64,000 bases of DNA from Flavobacterium tyrosinilyticum (GTDB taxonomy: Bacteria > Bacteroidota > Bacteroidia > Flavobacteriales > Flavobacteriaceae). Both the position numbers and the translations under genes were made by a program. The first letter of the stretch is position 1, and every line of letters starts with the position of its first letter. Below, one piece after another: positions 47,431 through 55,456 of the stretch. A model generated the notes under the pieces. That model saw only the letters and a program-made list of their open reading frames with translations, was not told the DNA's origin and made no database searches. The DNA lies in assembly GCF_023656565.1 (NCBI RefSeq), contig NZ_JAMOKG010000002.1:812030-876029 (forward strand), read 5' to 3'.

Positions 47431-47925
47431 TTATTTTTTTGAAAGCTGAATATGTAAGCTTTCATTTCTTTCTGATGGAATGTAAAAATCGATCTTTTTA
47501 CTTTCCATTTTTAATTTAGTATCGAATCCAGGCCCTTTTGCATCATCCTCTAAAGGAGTATAGAAAGAACCCATATCACTTTGAAAAAGAGTGCCAAACA
47601 CTTTGTCATAACACTTATCAGAACCACAAAAATAGCCTACTATTTTATCATCAAGATTTACAACGATTATTTTAAAGTCTGATTTTATATTTAAATCTCT
47701 TAAATATAAAATTAAAAAATTGTGTTTTCGCTTTTTATCAAAACTCTCGGTACTTTTAAAGACACAATTGTCATACCTTTTGTTGTTGATATCCAGTTGA
47801 TATCCATTTTCTTGCTTTAAAGTTCTAGTTATTCCAAATAAATAATCAATAGTCACTGGTTTGTAATAATAAAGAGTAATTAAACTAAAAATTATTAGAA
47901 TGACTAGAAAGATTATTTTTTTCAT
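47431..47925 (-). CDS. hypothetical membrane-anchored protein
   Basis: A 164-residue protein with one N-terminal membrane segment (KKIIFLVILIIFSLITLYYY, residues 2-21) and an otherwise soluble, lysine-rich body containing five or so aromatic beta-like stretches and two cysteine-containing segments (YDNCVF, FCGSDKCYD). I do not recognise a family. It is probably exported and anchored in the inner membrane, in a minus-strand run between the 3-hydroxyacyl-CoA dehydrogenase and yggS genes. Confidence 0.6.
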   Translation of the reverse strand: MKKIIFLVILIIFSLITLYYYKPVTIDYLFGITRTLKQENGYQLDINNKRYDNCVFKSTESFDKKRKHNFLILYLRDLNIKSDFKIIVVNLDDKIVGYFCGSDKCYDKVFGTLFQSDMGSFYTPLEDDAKGPGFDTKLKMESKKIDFYIPSERNESLHIQLSKK

Positions 47926-47940
47926 TGAGCAAATCAGGTT

Positions 47941-48828
47941 TTACAAAAATTGCTTCGAGATTTTCTCTGCTTTTTTACTTTCGCTGTAATCGTAAAAACC
48001 TTCTCCAGATTTTACTCCAAGTTTACCAGCTCTTACCATGTTTACTAATAATGGGCAGGGAGCATATTTTGGATTTTTGAATCCGTCATACATTACATTT
48101 AAGATTGCTAGACAAACGTCAAGACCTATGAAATCAGCTAATTGAAGTGGTCCCATTGGATGTCCCATTCCTAATTTCATTACGGTGTCAATTTCGTAAA
48201 CTCCGGCGACTTTATTGTATAACGTTTCTATTGCTTCGTTTAGCATTGGCATTAAAATTCTGTTTGCTACGAAACCTGGATAATCGTTTACTTCAACAGG
48301 AACTTTACCTAATTTTTCAGATAAAGTCATGATGATTTTAGTTACTTCATCGCTTGTATTGTATCCGCGGATGATTTCGACTAATTTCATAATCGGCACA
48401 GGATTCATAAAGTGCATTCCGATAACGCGTTCAGGATGTGCTACAACAGCTCCAATTTGTGTAATTGAAATAGAAGAAGTATTGGTTGCTAAAATGGTAT
48501 TGTGCGAGCAATATTCGTTTAATTGTTTGAAGATATTTAGTTTTAATTCAACGTTTTCTGTTGCTGCTTCAACAACTAAATCCACACCAACAACACCGTC
48601 TTTTATATCTGTGTAAGTAATAATATTGGTGATAGTTTTAGCAACATCTTCTTGAGTAATTGTTCCTTTAGAAAGCATACGATCTAGGTTGGCAGCAATG
48701 GTTGCCATTCCTTTATCTAATGATTTTTCAGAAACATCGATTAATTTTACAGTAAATCCGCTTTGCGCAAAAGTATGTGCAATTCCGTTACCCATTGTTC
48801 CTGCTCCAATTACAGCTATTGTTTTCAT
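47941..48828 (-). CDS. 3-hydroxybutyryl-CoA dehydrogenase
   Basis: A 295-residue NAD(P)-dependent 3-hydroxyacyl-CoA dehydrogenase. The Rossmann motif is VIGAGTMGNGIAHTFA; the family signature HFMNPVPIMKLVEIIRG carries the catalytic histidine; VNDYPGFVANRILMP and MGHPMGPLQLADFIGLD follow. Length matches the single-function type (Hbd/PaaH), not the FadB fusion. It may serve fatty-acid or aromatic degradation or butyrate-type metabolism; no pathway neighbours are visible. Confidence 0.92.
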   Translation of the reverse strand: MKTIAVIGAGTMGNGIAHTFAQSGFTVKLIDVSEKSLDKGMATIAANLDRMLSKGTITQEDVAKTITNIITYTDIKDGVVGVDLVVEAATENVELKLNIFKQLNEYCSHNTILATNTSSISITQIGAVVAHPERVIGMHFMNPVPIMKLVEIIRGYNTSDEVTKIIMTLSEKLGKVPVEVNDYPGFVANRILMPMLNEAIETLYNKVAGVYEIDTVMKLGMGHPMGPLQLADFIGLDVCLAILNVMYDGFKNPKYAPCPLLVNMVRAGKLGVKSGEGFYDYSESKKAEKISKQFL

Positions 48829-48857
48829 ATTGCCTTTAGTATATTATATTTTACGAT

Positions 48858-48899
48858 TTAGCCACGAATTCACAGTTTGATCGCGAATTTCGTGGCTAA
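48858..48899. repeat. intergenic inverted repeat (TTAGCCACGAA)
   Basis: TTAGCCACGAA (48858-48868) and TTCGTGGCTAA (48889-48899) form an 11-bp perfect stem around a 20-base loop. The GCCACGAATT word is, from memory, a common intergenic repeat of Flavobacterium. It could end the transcript of the oxidoreductase gene on the minus strand. Confidence 0.7.
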
Positions 48900-48922
48900 T
48901 TTTATTTTTAAAATTCTTTAAA

Positions 48923-49888
48923 TTATTTATCGAAACAATCAATAATTTGATAAGCCACACGCAAAGCATCTGTAGCTTGCTCCAATGTTACAACTGGCGT
49001 AGTATCTGTATTAATTGCATTTGCAAAAGATTCTAATTCGTCCAGAATTGCATTGTTTTGCTCCACATCTGGATTGGTGAAATAGATTTGTTTTTTTACA
49101 CCTTCAGCGTTTTGAAGAATCATGTCAAAATCTCCAGGAACTTCTGGCGCATCTTTCATACGTACTACTTCGCATTTCTTTTCTAAAAAGTCAACAGAAA
49201 TGTAAGCATCTTTTTGGAAGAAACGTGACTTACGCATGTTTTTTAATGAGATTCTGCTTGCTGTTAAGTTCGCTACACAACCATTTTCGAATTCAATTCT
49301 GGCATTGGCAATATCTGGAGTATCGCTAATTACAGATACGCCACTGGCGTGAATATCTTTTACTTTTGAATTTACTACACTTAAAATAGCGTCAATATCA
49401 TGAATCATTAAGTCTAATACCACAGGAACGTCTGTACCACGCGGATTAAATTCGGCCAAACGATGCGTTTCAATAAACATCGGGTTTTCGATCATGTTTT
49501 TTGTAGCGATAAAAGCGGGATTAAAACGCTCTACGTGACCAACTTGCCCTTTTACGTTGTACTCTTTAGCCAAAGCAATAATTTCTTCCGCTTCTTCAAC
49601 GGTATTAGCGATTGGTTTTTCAATAAAGATATGTTTTCCTGATTTGATGGCAACTTTTGCACATTTATAGTGTGAAAGTGTTGGAGTTACAATGTCAATC
49701 ACGTCGACAGCGTGAATAAGTTTTGCAATTGTGCTGAAGTTTTTATAGCCAAACTCTTTAGAGATTCTTTCGGCATTTTCTTGATTTTCGTCGTAAAATC
49801 CAACTAATTCGTATTTGTCAGATTGTTGTAATAAGCGTAAATGTATTTTACCAAGATGACCAGCACCTAAAACTCCTACTTTTAACAT
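48923..49888 (-). CDS. Gfo/Idh/MocA family oxidoreductase
   Basis: A 321-residue NAD(P)-dependent dehydrogenase. The N-terminal Rossmann fold starts KVGVLGAGHLGKIHLRLL and includes the EKP motif (GKHIFIEKPIANTVEEAEE). The C-terminal alpha/beta domain has GHVERFNPAF and DLMIHDIDAILSVV. The substrate (often a sugar or cyclitol) cannot be inferred. It lies 94 bp from the 3-hydroxyacyl-CoA dehydrogenase gene. Confidence 0.9.
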   Translation of the reverse strand: MLKVGVLGAGHLGKIHLRLLQQSDKYELVGFYDENQENAERISKEFGYKNFSTIAKLIHAVDVIDIVTPTLSHYKCAKVAIKSGKHIFIEKPIANTVEEAEEIIALAKEYNVKGQVGHVERFNPAFIATKNMIENPMFIETHRLAEFNPRGTDVPVVLDLMIHDIDAILSVVNSKVKDIHASGVSVISDTPDIANARIEFENGCVANLTASRISLKNMRKSRFFQKDAYISVDFLEKKCEVVRMKDAPEVPGDFDMILQNAEGVKKQIYFTNPDVEQNNAILDELESFANAINTDTTPVVTLEQATDALRVAYQIIDCFDK

Positions 49889-50083
49889 GAGAATGTATTT
49901 TAAACAAAAATATAATTTATTTGTTTAACCTGAAAATGAATTTATCGAATTGTGAAATGTGAAATGTAAATATGAGTTATGGCTTTCAATATTTAAGGGT
50001 CGATGTTTTACGTTTTACGGTTTATATTTCGCAATTCATATTTCAACTTTTAGCTTTATTAATTTAATATTTAAAAATCAATA

Positions 50084-50113
50084 TTTGAAATCCTGTTTTG
50101 TTTCTTATTTTTG
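50084..50113 (+). promoter_or_regulatory. promoter for pcm
   Basis: TTTG at 50084-50087, an 18-nt spacer and TATTTTTG at 50106-50113 match the Bacteroidetes promoter consensus, 21 bp before the TTG start of pcm. Confidence 0.7.
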
Positions 50114-50134
50114 CGAAAATAAAACCTACCCATT

Positions 50135-50776
50135 TTGAAAGACACTGCCAAACATCAAGGACTTCGCAATCAATTAGTAACGACTTTAGAACAAAAAGGA
50201 ATTACTGATAGAGCGGTTTTGGATGCCATTAAAAAAATCCCAAGACACCTTTTTTTAAATTCAAGTTTTGAAGATTTCGCTTATCAAGACAAGGCATTTC
50301 CTATTGGCGCGGGGCAAACGATTTCTCAGCCTTATACGGTGGCTTTTCAGTCGCAATTGCTTGAAGTTAAGAAAGATCATAAAGTTTTGGAAATAGGAAC
50401 TGGTTCTGGTTATCAGACTGCCGTTTTATTTATGCTAGGCGCTAAAGTATTTACCGTTGAAAGACAAAGTGAATTGTTTAAAACAACTTCTAATTTATTT
50501 CCAAAGTTAAACATTCGTCCAAAGCATGTTTCTTTTGGAGATGGTTATAAAGGATTGCCCAATTTTGCTCCGTTTGATAGTATTATAGTTACAGCAGGTG
50601 CGCCTTTTATTCCGCAGCCTTTAATGGCTCAGTTGAAAATAGGAGGAAGGCTTGTTATTCCGTTAGGAGAAGATGTTCAGATTATGACTTTATTAATCAG
50701 AAAGAATGAAACTCAATTTGAAAAACATGAGTTTGGAGAGTTTAGATTTGTTCCTTTATTAGAAGATAAAAATTAA
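50135..50776 (+). CDS. pcm: protein-L-isoaspartate O-methyltransferase
   Basis: A 213-residue SAM-dependent methyltransferase that repairs isoaspartyl damage. It starts with TTG (TTGAAAGACACTGCC); no ATG lies nearby in frame and the family N-terminus (LRNQLVTTLEQKGITDRAVL) sits where expected. Visible motifs are PIGAGQTISQPYTVAFQ, the SAM-binding loop LEIGTGSGYQTAVL and IIVTAGAPFIPQPL. A terminator follows 4 bp after the stop. Confidence 0.94.
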   Translation: MKDTAKHQGLRNQLVTTLEQKGITDRAVLDAIKKIPRHLFLNSSFEDFAYQDKAFPIGAGQTISQPYTVAFQSQLLEVKKDHKVLEIGTGSGYQTAVLFMLGAKVFTVERQSELFKTTSNLFPKLNIRPKHVSFGDGYKGLPNFAPFDSIIVTAGAPFIPQPLMAQLKIGGRLVIPLGEDVQIMTLLIRKNETQFEKHEFGEFRFVPLLEDKN

Positions 50777-50780
50777 TACG

Positions 50781-50802
50781 AAGCCCAGTTTTAGCTGGGC
50801 TT
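50781..50802. terminator. bidirectional terminator between pcm and fic
   Basis: AAGCCCAG / CTGGGCTT with a six-base loop and T run on the plus strand. It lies between convergent pcm and the Fic gene and can serve both. Confidence 0.85.
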
Positions 50803-50804
50803 TT

Positions 50805-51854
50805 TTATTGTGTAAGAATTGAAATATATCTTTCCAGGCTTTCTTTTTCTTTTTGAGCTATAAACAGAAAAAAATCTTCTTTGTCTTTTTTGGTTTGAGC
50901 AATTTCTAAAGACTGATAATATTGCATTCGAGTGTCATAATCACCTTTAATGTTAGCAATAGGATAACCTTTTTGCATTAGTATTAAATTCATAATTAAT
51001 CTTGAAGTTCTGCCGTTTCCGTCAATAAATGGATGAATTGTAACTAATCTTTCATGCATTTCAGCAGCAAGAATAATAGGGTGTAATTTATTTTTATTAA
51101 TTTCATACCAATTAAAATATTCTTCCATCTCTTGTGGAACCATTAAAGATTGAGGAGGCATGTGACTGCTTCCTTGAATCATGACCTGAACTTTTCTATA
51201 ACGTCCAGCATCTTCTGGAATTATTCCTCGTAAGATTAAGTTGTGAATCGATAAAAGATCACGTTCGTTTAATGAATTATTTTTGCTCATTAACTCTTTT
51301 ATAAAACCAATAGCTTCCTGATGATTAATGGCTTCAAGATGTTCGCGCATGCTTTTGCCAGAAATTGTCAAGCCTTCATTGATAACCATATCTGTTTCAC
51401 GAAGAGTCATTGTGTTTCCCTCAATCCTATTACTTTCAAAAGTATATTCTAATTCGAGAGCTTGTTTGATCTTAAAACTGTCGTACTGTCTATAAGAATC
51501 TAATTTTTCTTTTAAAGCATCAATCTCTTCTAGAATTTTCTCTAACGAAGTAGATAACTTAAGATTCGAAACCGTTTTATTGTATTTGATTTCGTCTTCG
51601 GCAACTTTTAACGCCTTTAAAGCAAGATCATCATCCCCAATTTCATAAAGAATTTTCTCTTTAAGCCAAGCAACCATTAAAGTTTCATAATCAATCTCTA
51701 AAAGTTGAGATAATTTGCTTACTTGCTCTTTCGTTGGTCTTCGAGTTCCAGATTCAAATTTGCTGATCAAAGCTTGATCAATATTAGCAAGATGAGCTAA
51801 TTCACGAGTTTTTAAACCTTTCTGTTCTCTAGCGTTTTTTAAAAGTGATTTCAT
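50805..51854 (-). CDS. XRE-domain Fic family protein
   Basis: A 349-residue protein with an N-terminal helix-turn-helix (residues about 3-60: LLKNAREQKGLKTRELAHLA, ISKFESGTRRPT), a middle helical region and a Fic AMP-transferase domain with the full motif HPFIDGNGRTSR at 274-285. An inhibitory motif S-x-x-x-E-G-N (S141, E145) lies before the Fic core, marking a self-inhibited class II Fic. It probably AMPylates a target protein and may regulate its own gene through the HTH. No antitoxin gene is adjacent, consistent with built-in inhibition. Confidence 0.92.
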   Translation of the reverse strand: MKSLLKNAREQKGLKTRELAHLANIDQALISKFESGTRRPTKEQVSKLSQLLEIDYETLMVAWLKEKILYEIGDDDLALKALKVAEDEIKYNKTVSNLKLSTSLEKILEEIDALKEKLDSYRQYDSFKIKQALELEYTFESNRIEGNTMTLRETDMVINEGLTISGKSMREHLEAINHQEAIGFIKELMSKNNSLNERDLLSIHNLILRGIIPEDAGRYRKVQVMIQGSSHMPPQSLMVPQEMEEYFNWYEINKNKLHPIILAAEMHERLVTIHPFIDGNGRTSRLIMNLILMQKGYPIANIKGDYDTRMQYYQSLEIAQTKKDKEDFFLFIAQKEKESLERYISILTQ

Positions 51855-51872
51855 TTTATGAAATATTTAGTC

Positions 51873-51889
51873 TTGACAAAATTAGTCAA
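51873..51889 (-). promoter_or_regulatory. palindrome over the -7 element of the XRE-Fic gene
   Basis: TTGAC (51873-51877) and GTCAA (51885-51889) form an inverted repeat whose centre contains TAATTTTG on the minus strand (51877-51884), an exact TAnnTTTG. Direct TTAGTC repeats overlap it. The layout suits autoregulation by the HTH of the encoded protein, 19 bp upstream of its start. Confidence 0.55.
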
Positions 51890-51939
51890 TTTTTTAAGTA
51901 AAAGAAAAGCAGTTTTTCAAAAAATACTGCTTCGATATT

Positions 51940-52578
51940 TTATTTTGGAGGAAGTGATCCGTCTTTTCTCATTTCTTTTACAACAGCTTGCATTATCGCA
52001 TCAACGGTTTGTCCTAAATCGGTAACATATTGCGATTCTGTAGTTCCTGTCCAGATTAATTTGTTTTGTTTTAGTGAAAACACATTGGTTTCTACCATAT
52101 AAGATGTGGTTTCTTGGTAATATCCAGGATCGTAAAAATTTGGAGAATACATTCCGTACCAGTTTCCAAATCCATAACCGTACATTCCTGTATACATCCC
52201 GTCAAAACCTCCATAATACATTCCTGTATAAGTGCCAGGAACGTAATTAACTTCTTTTTCTTTGCTGACTAATCGCATACTGATTACTCCGTCAAAATTT
52301 TCGTCTTGTAAAACCTTTAGTTTTTGTTCTTGTGATAATTGTGAAGTTGCATTTAAGTATTGATACGACGTTTTAAATACTGGATTGCTTGCCGCAATTC
52401 TGTTTTCTGTAATTCGTCTCGAAGCCTCATCTTTGACCAAAGCGACAACCAAAACTTTTTTAAATTGTTCCTGAGCAATCGTTACATCAGGATCTCTCCA
52501 GCTGTTTACAATAGAAGTATTACTGCTACAACTTGAAAACGCTGCAATAGCGAAAAACAAAACTAAGTACTTTTTCAT
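51940..52578 (-). CDS. DUF4136-like lipoprotein
   Basis: A 212-residue outer-membrane or periplasmic lipoprotein: leader MKKYLVLFFAIAAFSSCSS with lipobox FSSC. The start NSWRDPDVTIAQEQFKKVLV and the end WTGTTESQYVTDLGQTVDAI resemble DUF4136. The middle (about 115-160) is an unusual glycine/tyrosine/methionine-rich stretch (GMYYGGFDGMYTGMYGYGFG), low in complexity. Function unknown. Confidence 0.75.
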   Translation of the reverse strand: MKKYLVLFFAIAAFSSCSSNTSIVNSWRDPDVTIAQEQFKKVLVVALVKDEASRRITENRIAASNPVFKTSYQYLNATSQLSQEQKLKVLQDENFDGVISMRLVSKEKEVNYVPGTYTGMYYGGFDGMYTGMYGYGFGNWYGMYSPNFYDPGYYQETTSYMVETNVFSLKQNKLIWTGTTESQYVTDLGQTVDAIMQAVVKEMRKDGSLPPK

Positions 52579-52650
52579 ATTTTACAGTTAAATTGGTTAT
52601 AAGTAAAAATAACTATAAAATGTTAATTATAAGTGTTTTGTGTAAAAATA

Positions 52651-52677
52651 AAAAAGCTTACTAGTTGTAAGCTTTTT
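52651..52677. terminator. bidirectional terminator at the 3' end of smpB
   Basis: AAAAAGCTTAC / GTAAGCTTTTT around five bases. One arm runs into the last codons of smpB, so the terminator is partly coding. Confidence 0.85.
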
Positions 52678-53116
52678 TAATACGGTCTAAATCTCGTTTA
52701 GTGTCTTGCTCTTTTAGAGATTCACGTTTGTCGTAGTTTTTCTTTCCTTTACAAAGGCCGATCTGTAACTTGGCTAAACCTTTTTCATTTGTAAACAATT
52801 TCAAAGGGATAATAGTAAGTCCTTTTGCCTGAACACTTTTATGTAGCGTTTTTAACTCCTTTTTGTTTAAAAGTAATTTTCGCTCACTTCTAGATTTATG
52901 ATTGAATTGATTTCCAAAAGAATATTCTTCAATATAAGTATTAATGGCAAAAAGTTCCATACCACTGAATTCACAAAAACTTTCGGTAATGTTTGCTTTC
53001 CCTAAACGTATAGATTTAATTTCTGTTCCTGCCAAAACAATTCCAGCAGTGTACGTATCGATTATTTCGTAATCGAATCGGGCTCTTTTGTTTAATATAT
53101 TGACTGATTTTATCAT
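52661..53116 (-). CDS. smpB: SsrA-binding protein SmpB
   Basis: A 151-residue tmRNA partner for trans-translation, freeing stalled ribosomes. It shows NKRARFDYEIIDTYTAGIVL, GTEIKSIRLGKANI and the C-terminal helix KKNYDKRESLKEQDTKRDLD. Length is standard. No ssrA gene was seen in the window. The -7 element TACATTTG ends 5 nt before its ATG. Confidence 0.96.
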   Translation of the reverse strand: MIKSVNILNKRARFDYEIIDTYTAGIVLAGTEIKSIRLGKANITESFCEFSGMELFAINTYIEEYSFGNQFNHKSRSERKLLLNKKELKTLHKSVQAKGLTIIPLKLFTNEKGLAKLQIGLCKGKKNYDKRESLKEQDTKRDLDRIKKAYN

Positions 53117-53121
53117 AGCTG

Positions 53122-53129
53122 CAAATGTA
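53122..53129 (-). promoter_or_regulatory. -7 element 5 nt before smpB start
   Basis: On the minus strand TACATTTG (plus strand CAAATGTA) fits TAnnTTTG and is followed by five bases and then the smpB ATG, so the mRNA may be leaderless. No clear -33 TTTG at the usual spacing. Confidence 0.45.
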
Positions 53130-53257
53130 AGACAAAATTGAAAAATTTCATGAGGGCTAAGATAATTAAAGTTTTTTTTTAATCTATGATTTTAATCATC
53201 TAGAGCAAAAACGCTTCCTTTTAAGTTTGTCTCATAATTTCAAAAACAAATTTAATA

Positions 53258-53896
53258 ATGAAAAAAATTGTAACGCTAGTGGGTGTTGTAATTATGGGTT
53301 TAACCGCTAAAGCCCAGGATTCAACTCAAGGATTAAAAGGAGCATGGTTTGCAACCTCTCAATTCGGTTATCAACAAACTAAAACGGCAGATGATAAAAA
53401 TACTACATTATCTGTGCTGCCAATTGTTGGAACATTTGTAACACCATCTGTTGCAGTAGGTGCAGGAGTTGGTTTTATTAATATTAAAGCAGATTCTGAT
53501 GCTGGAACTGCAGCTAAAACAAATCTATTTGTAGCGCAGCCTTTAGTTAGAAAATACTGGAATGTTGCTGGTTCACTTTATTTCTTCGGACAATTGGCAG
53601 TGCCTATTATTACTGGTAAAGAAAAAGAAAGTGAGTTAAAAGTAAATCAAGTTGGATTGTCTTTATCAGGCGGATTTGATTATTTCGTGACCAAAAATTT
53701 CTCTGTGGAGTTTTCTTATGATTTGGCAAACTTTACATCAACAACACTTGATCCTAAGACTGGAGACAAAACTACAGTTACCAATTTTGGTTTAGCACAT
53801 GTTGCCAATGTAGATCCTTTTTATAATACAGCTTTAGCAGGAGGTAACCCAAATTTGACTTCTCCTGTTTCTGTCGGATTTAAATTCATATTCTAA
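53258..53896 (+). CDS. outer-membrane beta-barrel protein
   Basis: A 212-residue exported protein, signal peptide ending TAKAQD. The mature part alternates aromatic/hydrophobic beta strands with polar loops (WFATSQFGYQQTK, VAVGAGVGFINIKAD, PLVRKYWNVAGSLYFFGQLA) and ends on a terminal phenylalanine (GFKFIF), the classic outer-membrane barrel ending. Family-level function is unknown (OmpW/porin-like 8-10 strands). A TAAGTTTG at 53222-53229 may be its -7 element; a terminator follows. Confidence 0.85.
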   Translation: MKKIVTLVGVVIMGLTAKAQDSTQGLKGAWFATSQFGYQQTKTADDKNTTLSVLPIVGTFVTPSVAVGAGVGFINIKADSDAGTAAKTNLFVAQPLVRKYWNVAGSLYFFGQLAVPIITGKEKESELKVNQVGLSLSGGFDYFVTKNFSVEFSYDLANFTSTTLDPKTGDKTTVTNFGLAHVANVDPFYNTALAGGNPNLTSPVSVGFKFIF

Positions 53897-53951
53897 TTTA
53901 TTCTTTATTTGATTATCGTAAAATTCTATTTTAGTAATTTTGCAAAAAAGA

Positions 53952-53981
53952 AAAGACCGTACTTTTCCTAGTACGGTCTTT
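53952..53981 (+). terminator. intrinsic terminator after barrel gene
   Basis: AAAGACCGTACT / AGTACGGTCTTT, a 12-bp perfect stem with a six-base loop and T tail, 55 bp after the stop. Confidence 0.9.
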
Positions 53982-54007
53982 TTTATTTATTATCTAAAAA
54001 ATACAAA

Positions 54008-54232
54008 ATGCAAAATCAATCTAAAGATCCTCTTCACGGAATCACGCTTCAAAAAATTGTCGAAACTTTAGTTAATTATTACGGTTTTGATACTTTAGGA
54101 GAATTAATTCCAGTAAAATGCTTTAATTCAAATCCGAGTGTAAAATCGAGTCTTACATTCTTGAGAAAAACAGATTGGGCTCGTAAAAAAGTAGAAGAGC
54201 TTTATGTGAAAACGCTTCCTAAGCTCAGCTGA
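54008..54232 (+). CDS. VF530 family DNA-binding protein
   Basis: A 74-residue protein matching VF530/DUF2132: [20 protein letters not shown], then [26 protein letters not shown]. The family folds as a small helical domain reported to bind DNA; the cellular role is unclear. It lies 3 bp from the convergent DUF3575 gene. Confidence 0.88.
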   Translation: MQNQSKDPLHGITLQKIVETLVNYYGFDTLGELIPVKCFNSNPSVKSSLTFLRKTDWARKKVEELYVKTLPKLS

Positions 54233-54235
54233 TTC

Positions 54236-54790
54236 TTATAGTTTATAAGAGATCATAACACCTCCACGGTATGGAAGCCATTCGCCACTTTTGTTCCAAT
54301 TAGGAGCTTTTTCATATCTTCCTGGAGTTCCGTCATTATAATATCCGTGATAAAAACCTTGATGCCATCCACCGCCTACAAAAAAGTCAAGTAAAAATTT
54401 ATCATTTAGTTTTAGATTGTAACCCACAGTAGCACCAAGTCTGTAGCCAAAACCATCCTCATAACGGTTACTGTCCCAATAATTCCATTTTTGCAATTCG
54501 TATTTGTCAGCTCCAATATGTCCTCCTATGTAAAAACCGTTATATTTTTCTTTAAAATGGTAACGTACTTCTGGAGTAACAGTAATAAATTTCATCGGAT
54601 TATGGCCGTTAAACGATTCCCAGAAAGAAGCCATTACATCGGCACTAAATGTGGTTTTCTCTCCAATGCTAGTTTCTATTCCAATATTAGGAACTAAAAA
54701 CAAAGCAGTTGCTCCGTTAAATTTTACAAATGTCTGACTTTGTAATTGCATACAAAATAAAAGAACAAGTAGGGCGGGTATTTTTTTCAT
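54236..54790 (-). CDS. DUF3575-like outer-membrane protein
   Basis: A 184-residue exported protein with signal peptide ending QLQSQTF. The pattern NIGIETSIGEKTTFSADVMA, then FITVTPEVRYHFKEKYNGFY and a glycine-rich GFGYRLGATVGYNLKLND suggests a DUF3575-type 8-stranded barrel, a paralogue of OmpA-like barrels, ending SYKL. Function unknown. Confidence 0.75.
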   Translation of the reverse strand: MKKIPALLVLLFCMQLQSQTFVKFNGATALFLVPNIGIETSIGEKTTFSADVMASFWESFNGHNPMKFITVTPEVRYHFKEKYNGFYIGGHIGADKYELQKWNYWDSNRYEDGFGYRLGATVGYNLKLNDKFLLDFFVGGGWHQGFYHGYYNDGTPGRYEKAPNWNKSGEWLPYRGGVMISYKL

Positions 54791-54899
54791 AAAAATGTTT
54801 TGGATTCAAAACAGCTTTTTTTGCTGATTTCGAGCGCAAATATAACGTATAATGCTAGAGAACAATTGCCTATAAGATTATTTTAACAAGAATAAAAAT

Positions 54900-55448
54900 C
54901 TACTTTTCTAATAATGAATAAATTACCTTGTCAAGAAATTTTCCTTCCCAAAATTCTGATTCTTTTAAATGTGCTTCTTTAACAAATCCACATTTTTGCA
55001 ATACTTTTTCTGAGGCATGATTTTCTGGATCAATTACAGCTTCTATTGAGTGAAGTTTTAAATCTTCAAAACCAAATTTAATTAGTCGGTTTACAGCCTC
55101 TGGAATGATTCCTTTTCCATGATAATCAGGTGAAAGCATATAGCCTATTTCTGCTCGGTAATTTTCAGGCTGCAATCTGTAAAAACCAATAATTCCAAGC
55201 AGCTTAGGATTGCCTTTTAGTCTTATACTCCAGTTTATTCCAGTATTATCTTCAATTTTATCATTGATTATTTTGATGTGCTCCAAAGCATCTTCATGAT
55301 TTTTTGCTAAAGGTCTTGGAATAAATTTCATGATTTCAGGATTAGAACGTAGTTCAAATACTTCTTGTAAGTCTTTGTTATTAAGCCTATCTAGAAGTAT
55401 GCGTTCTGTTTCTATTACAGGAAAAGGAGTAAAGTTAAAATCTAACAT
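54900..55448 (-). CDS. GNAT family N-acetyltransferase (RimJ/RimL-like)
   Basis: A 182-residue acetyltransferase. ETERILLDRLNNKDLQEVF and the acetyl-CoA loop around MLSPDYHGKGIIPEAVNRL with NHASEKVLQKCGFVKEA match RimJ/RimL-type enzymes that modify protein N-termini or small amines. The exact substrate is unknown. It is 8 bp from the aldose epimerase gene on the same strand. Confidence 0.88.
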   Translation of the reverse strand: MLDFNFTPFPVIETERILLDRLNNKDLQEVFELRSNPEIMKFIPRPLAKNHEDALEHIKIINDKIEDNTGINWSIRLKGNPKLLGIIGFYRLQPENYRAEIGYMLSPDYHGKGIIPEAVNRLIKFGFEDLKLHSIEAVIDPENHASEKVLQKCGFVKEAHLKESEFWEGKFLDKVIYSLLEK

Positions 55449-55456
55449 TTTCTTTA

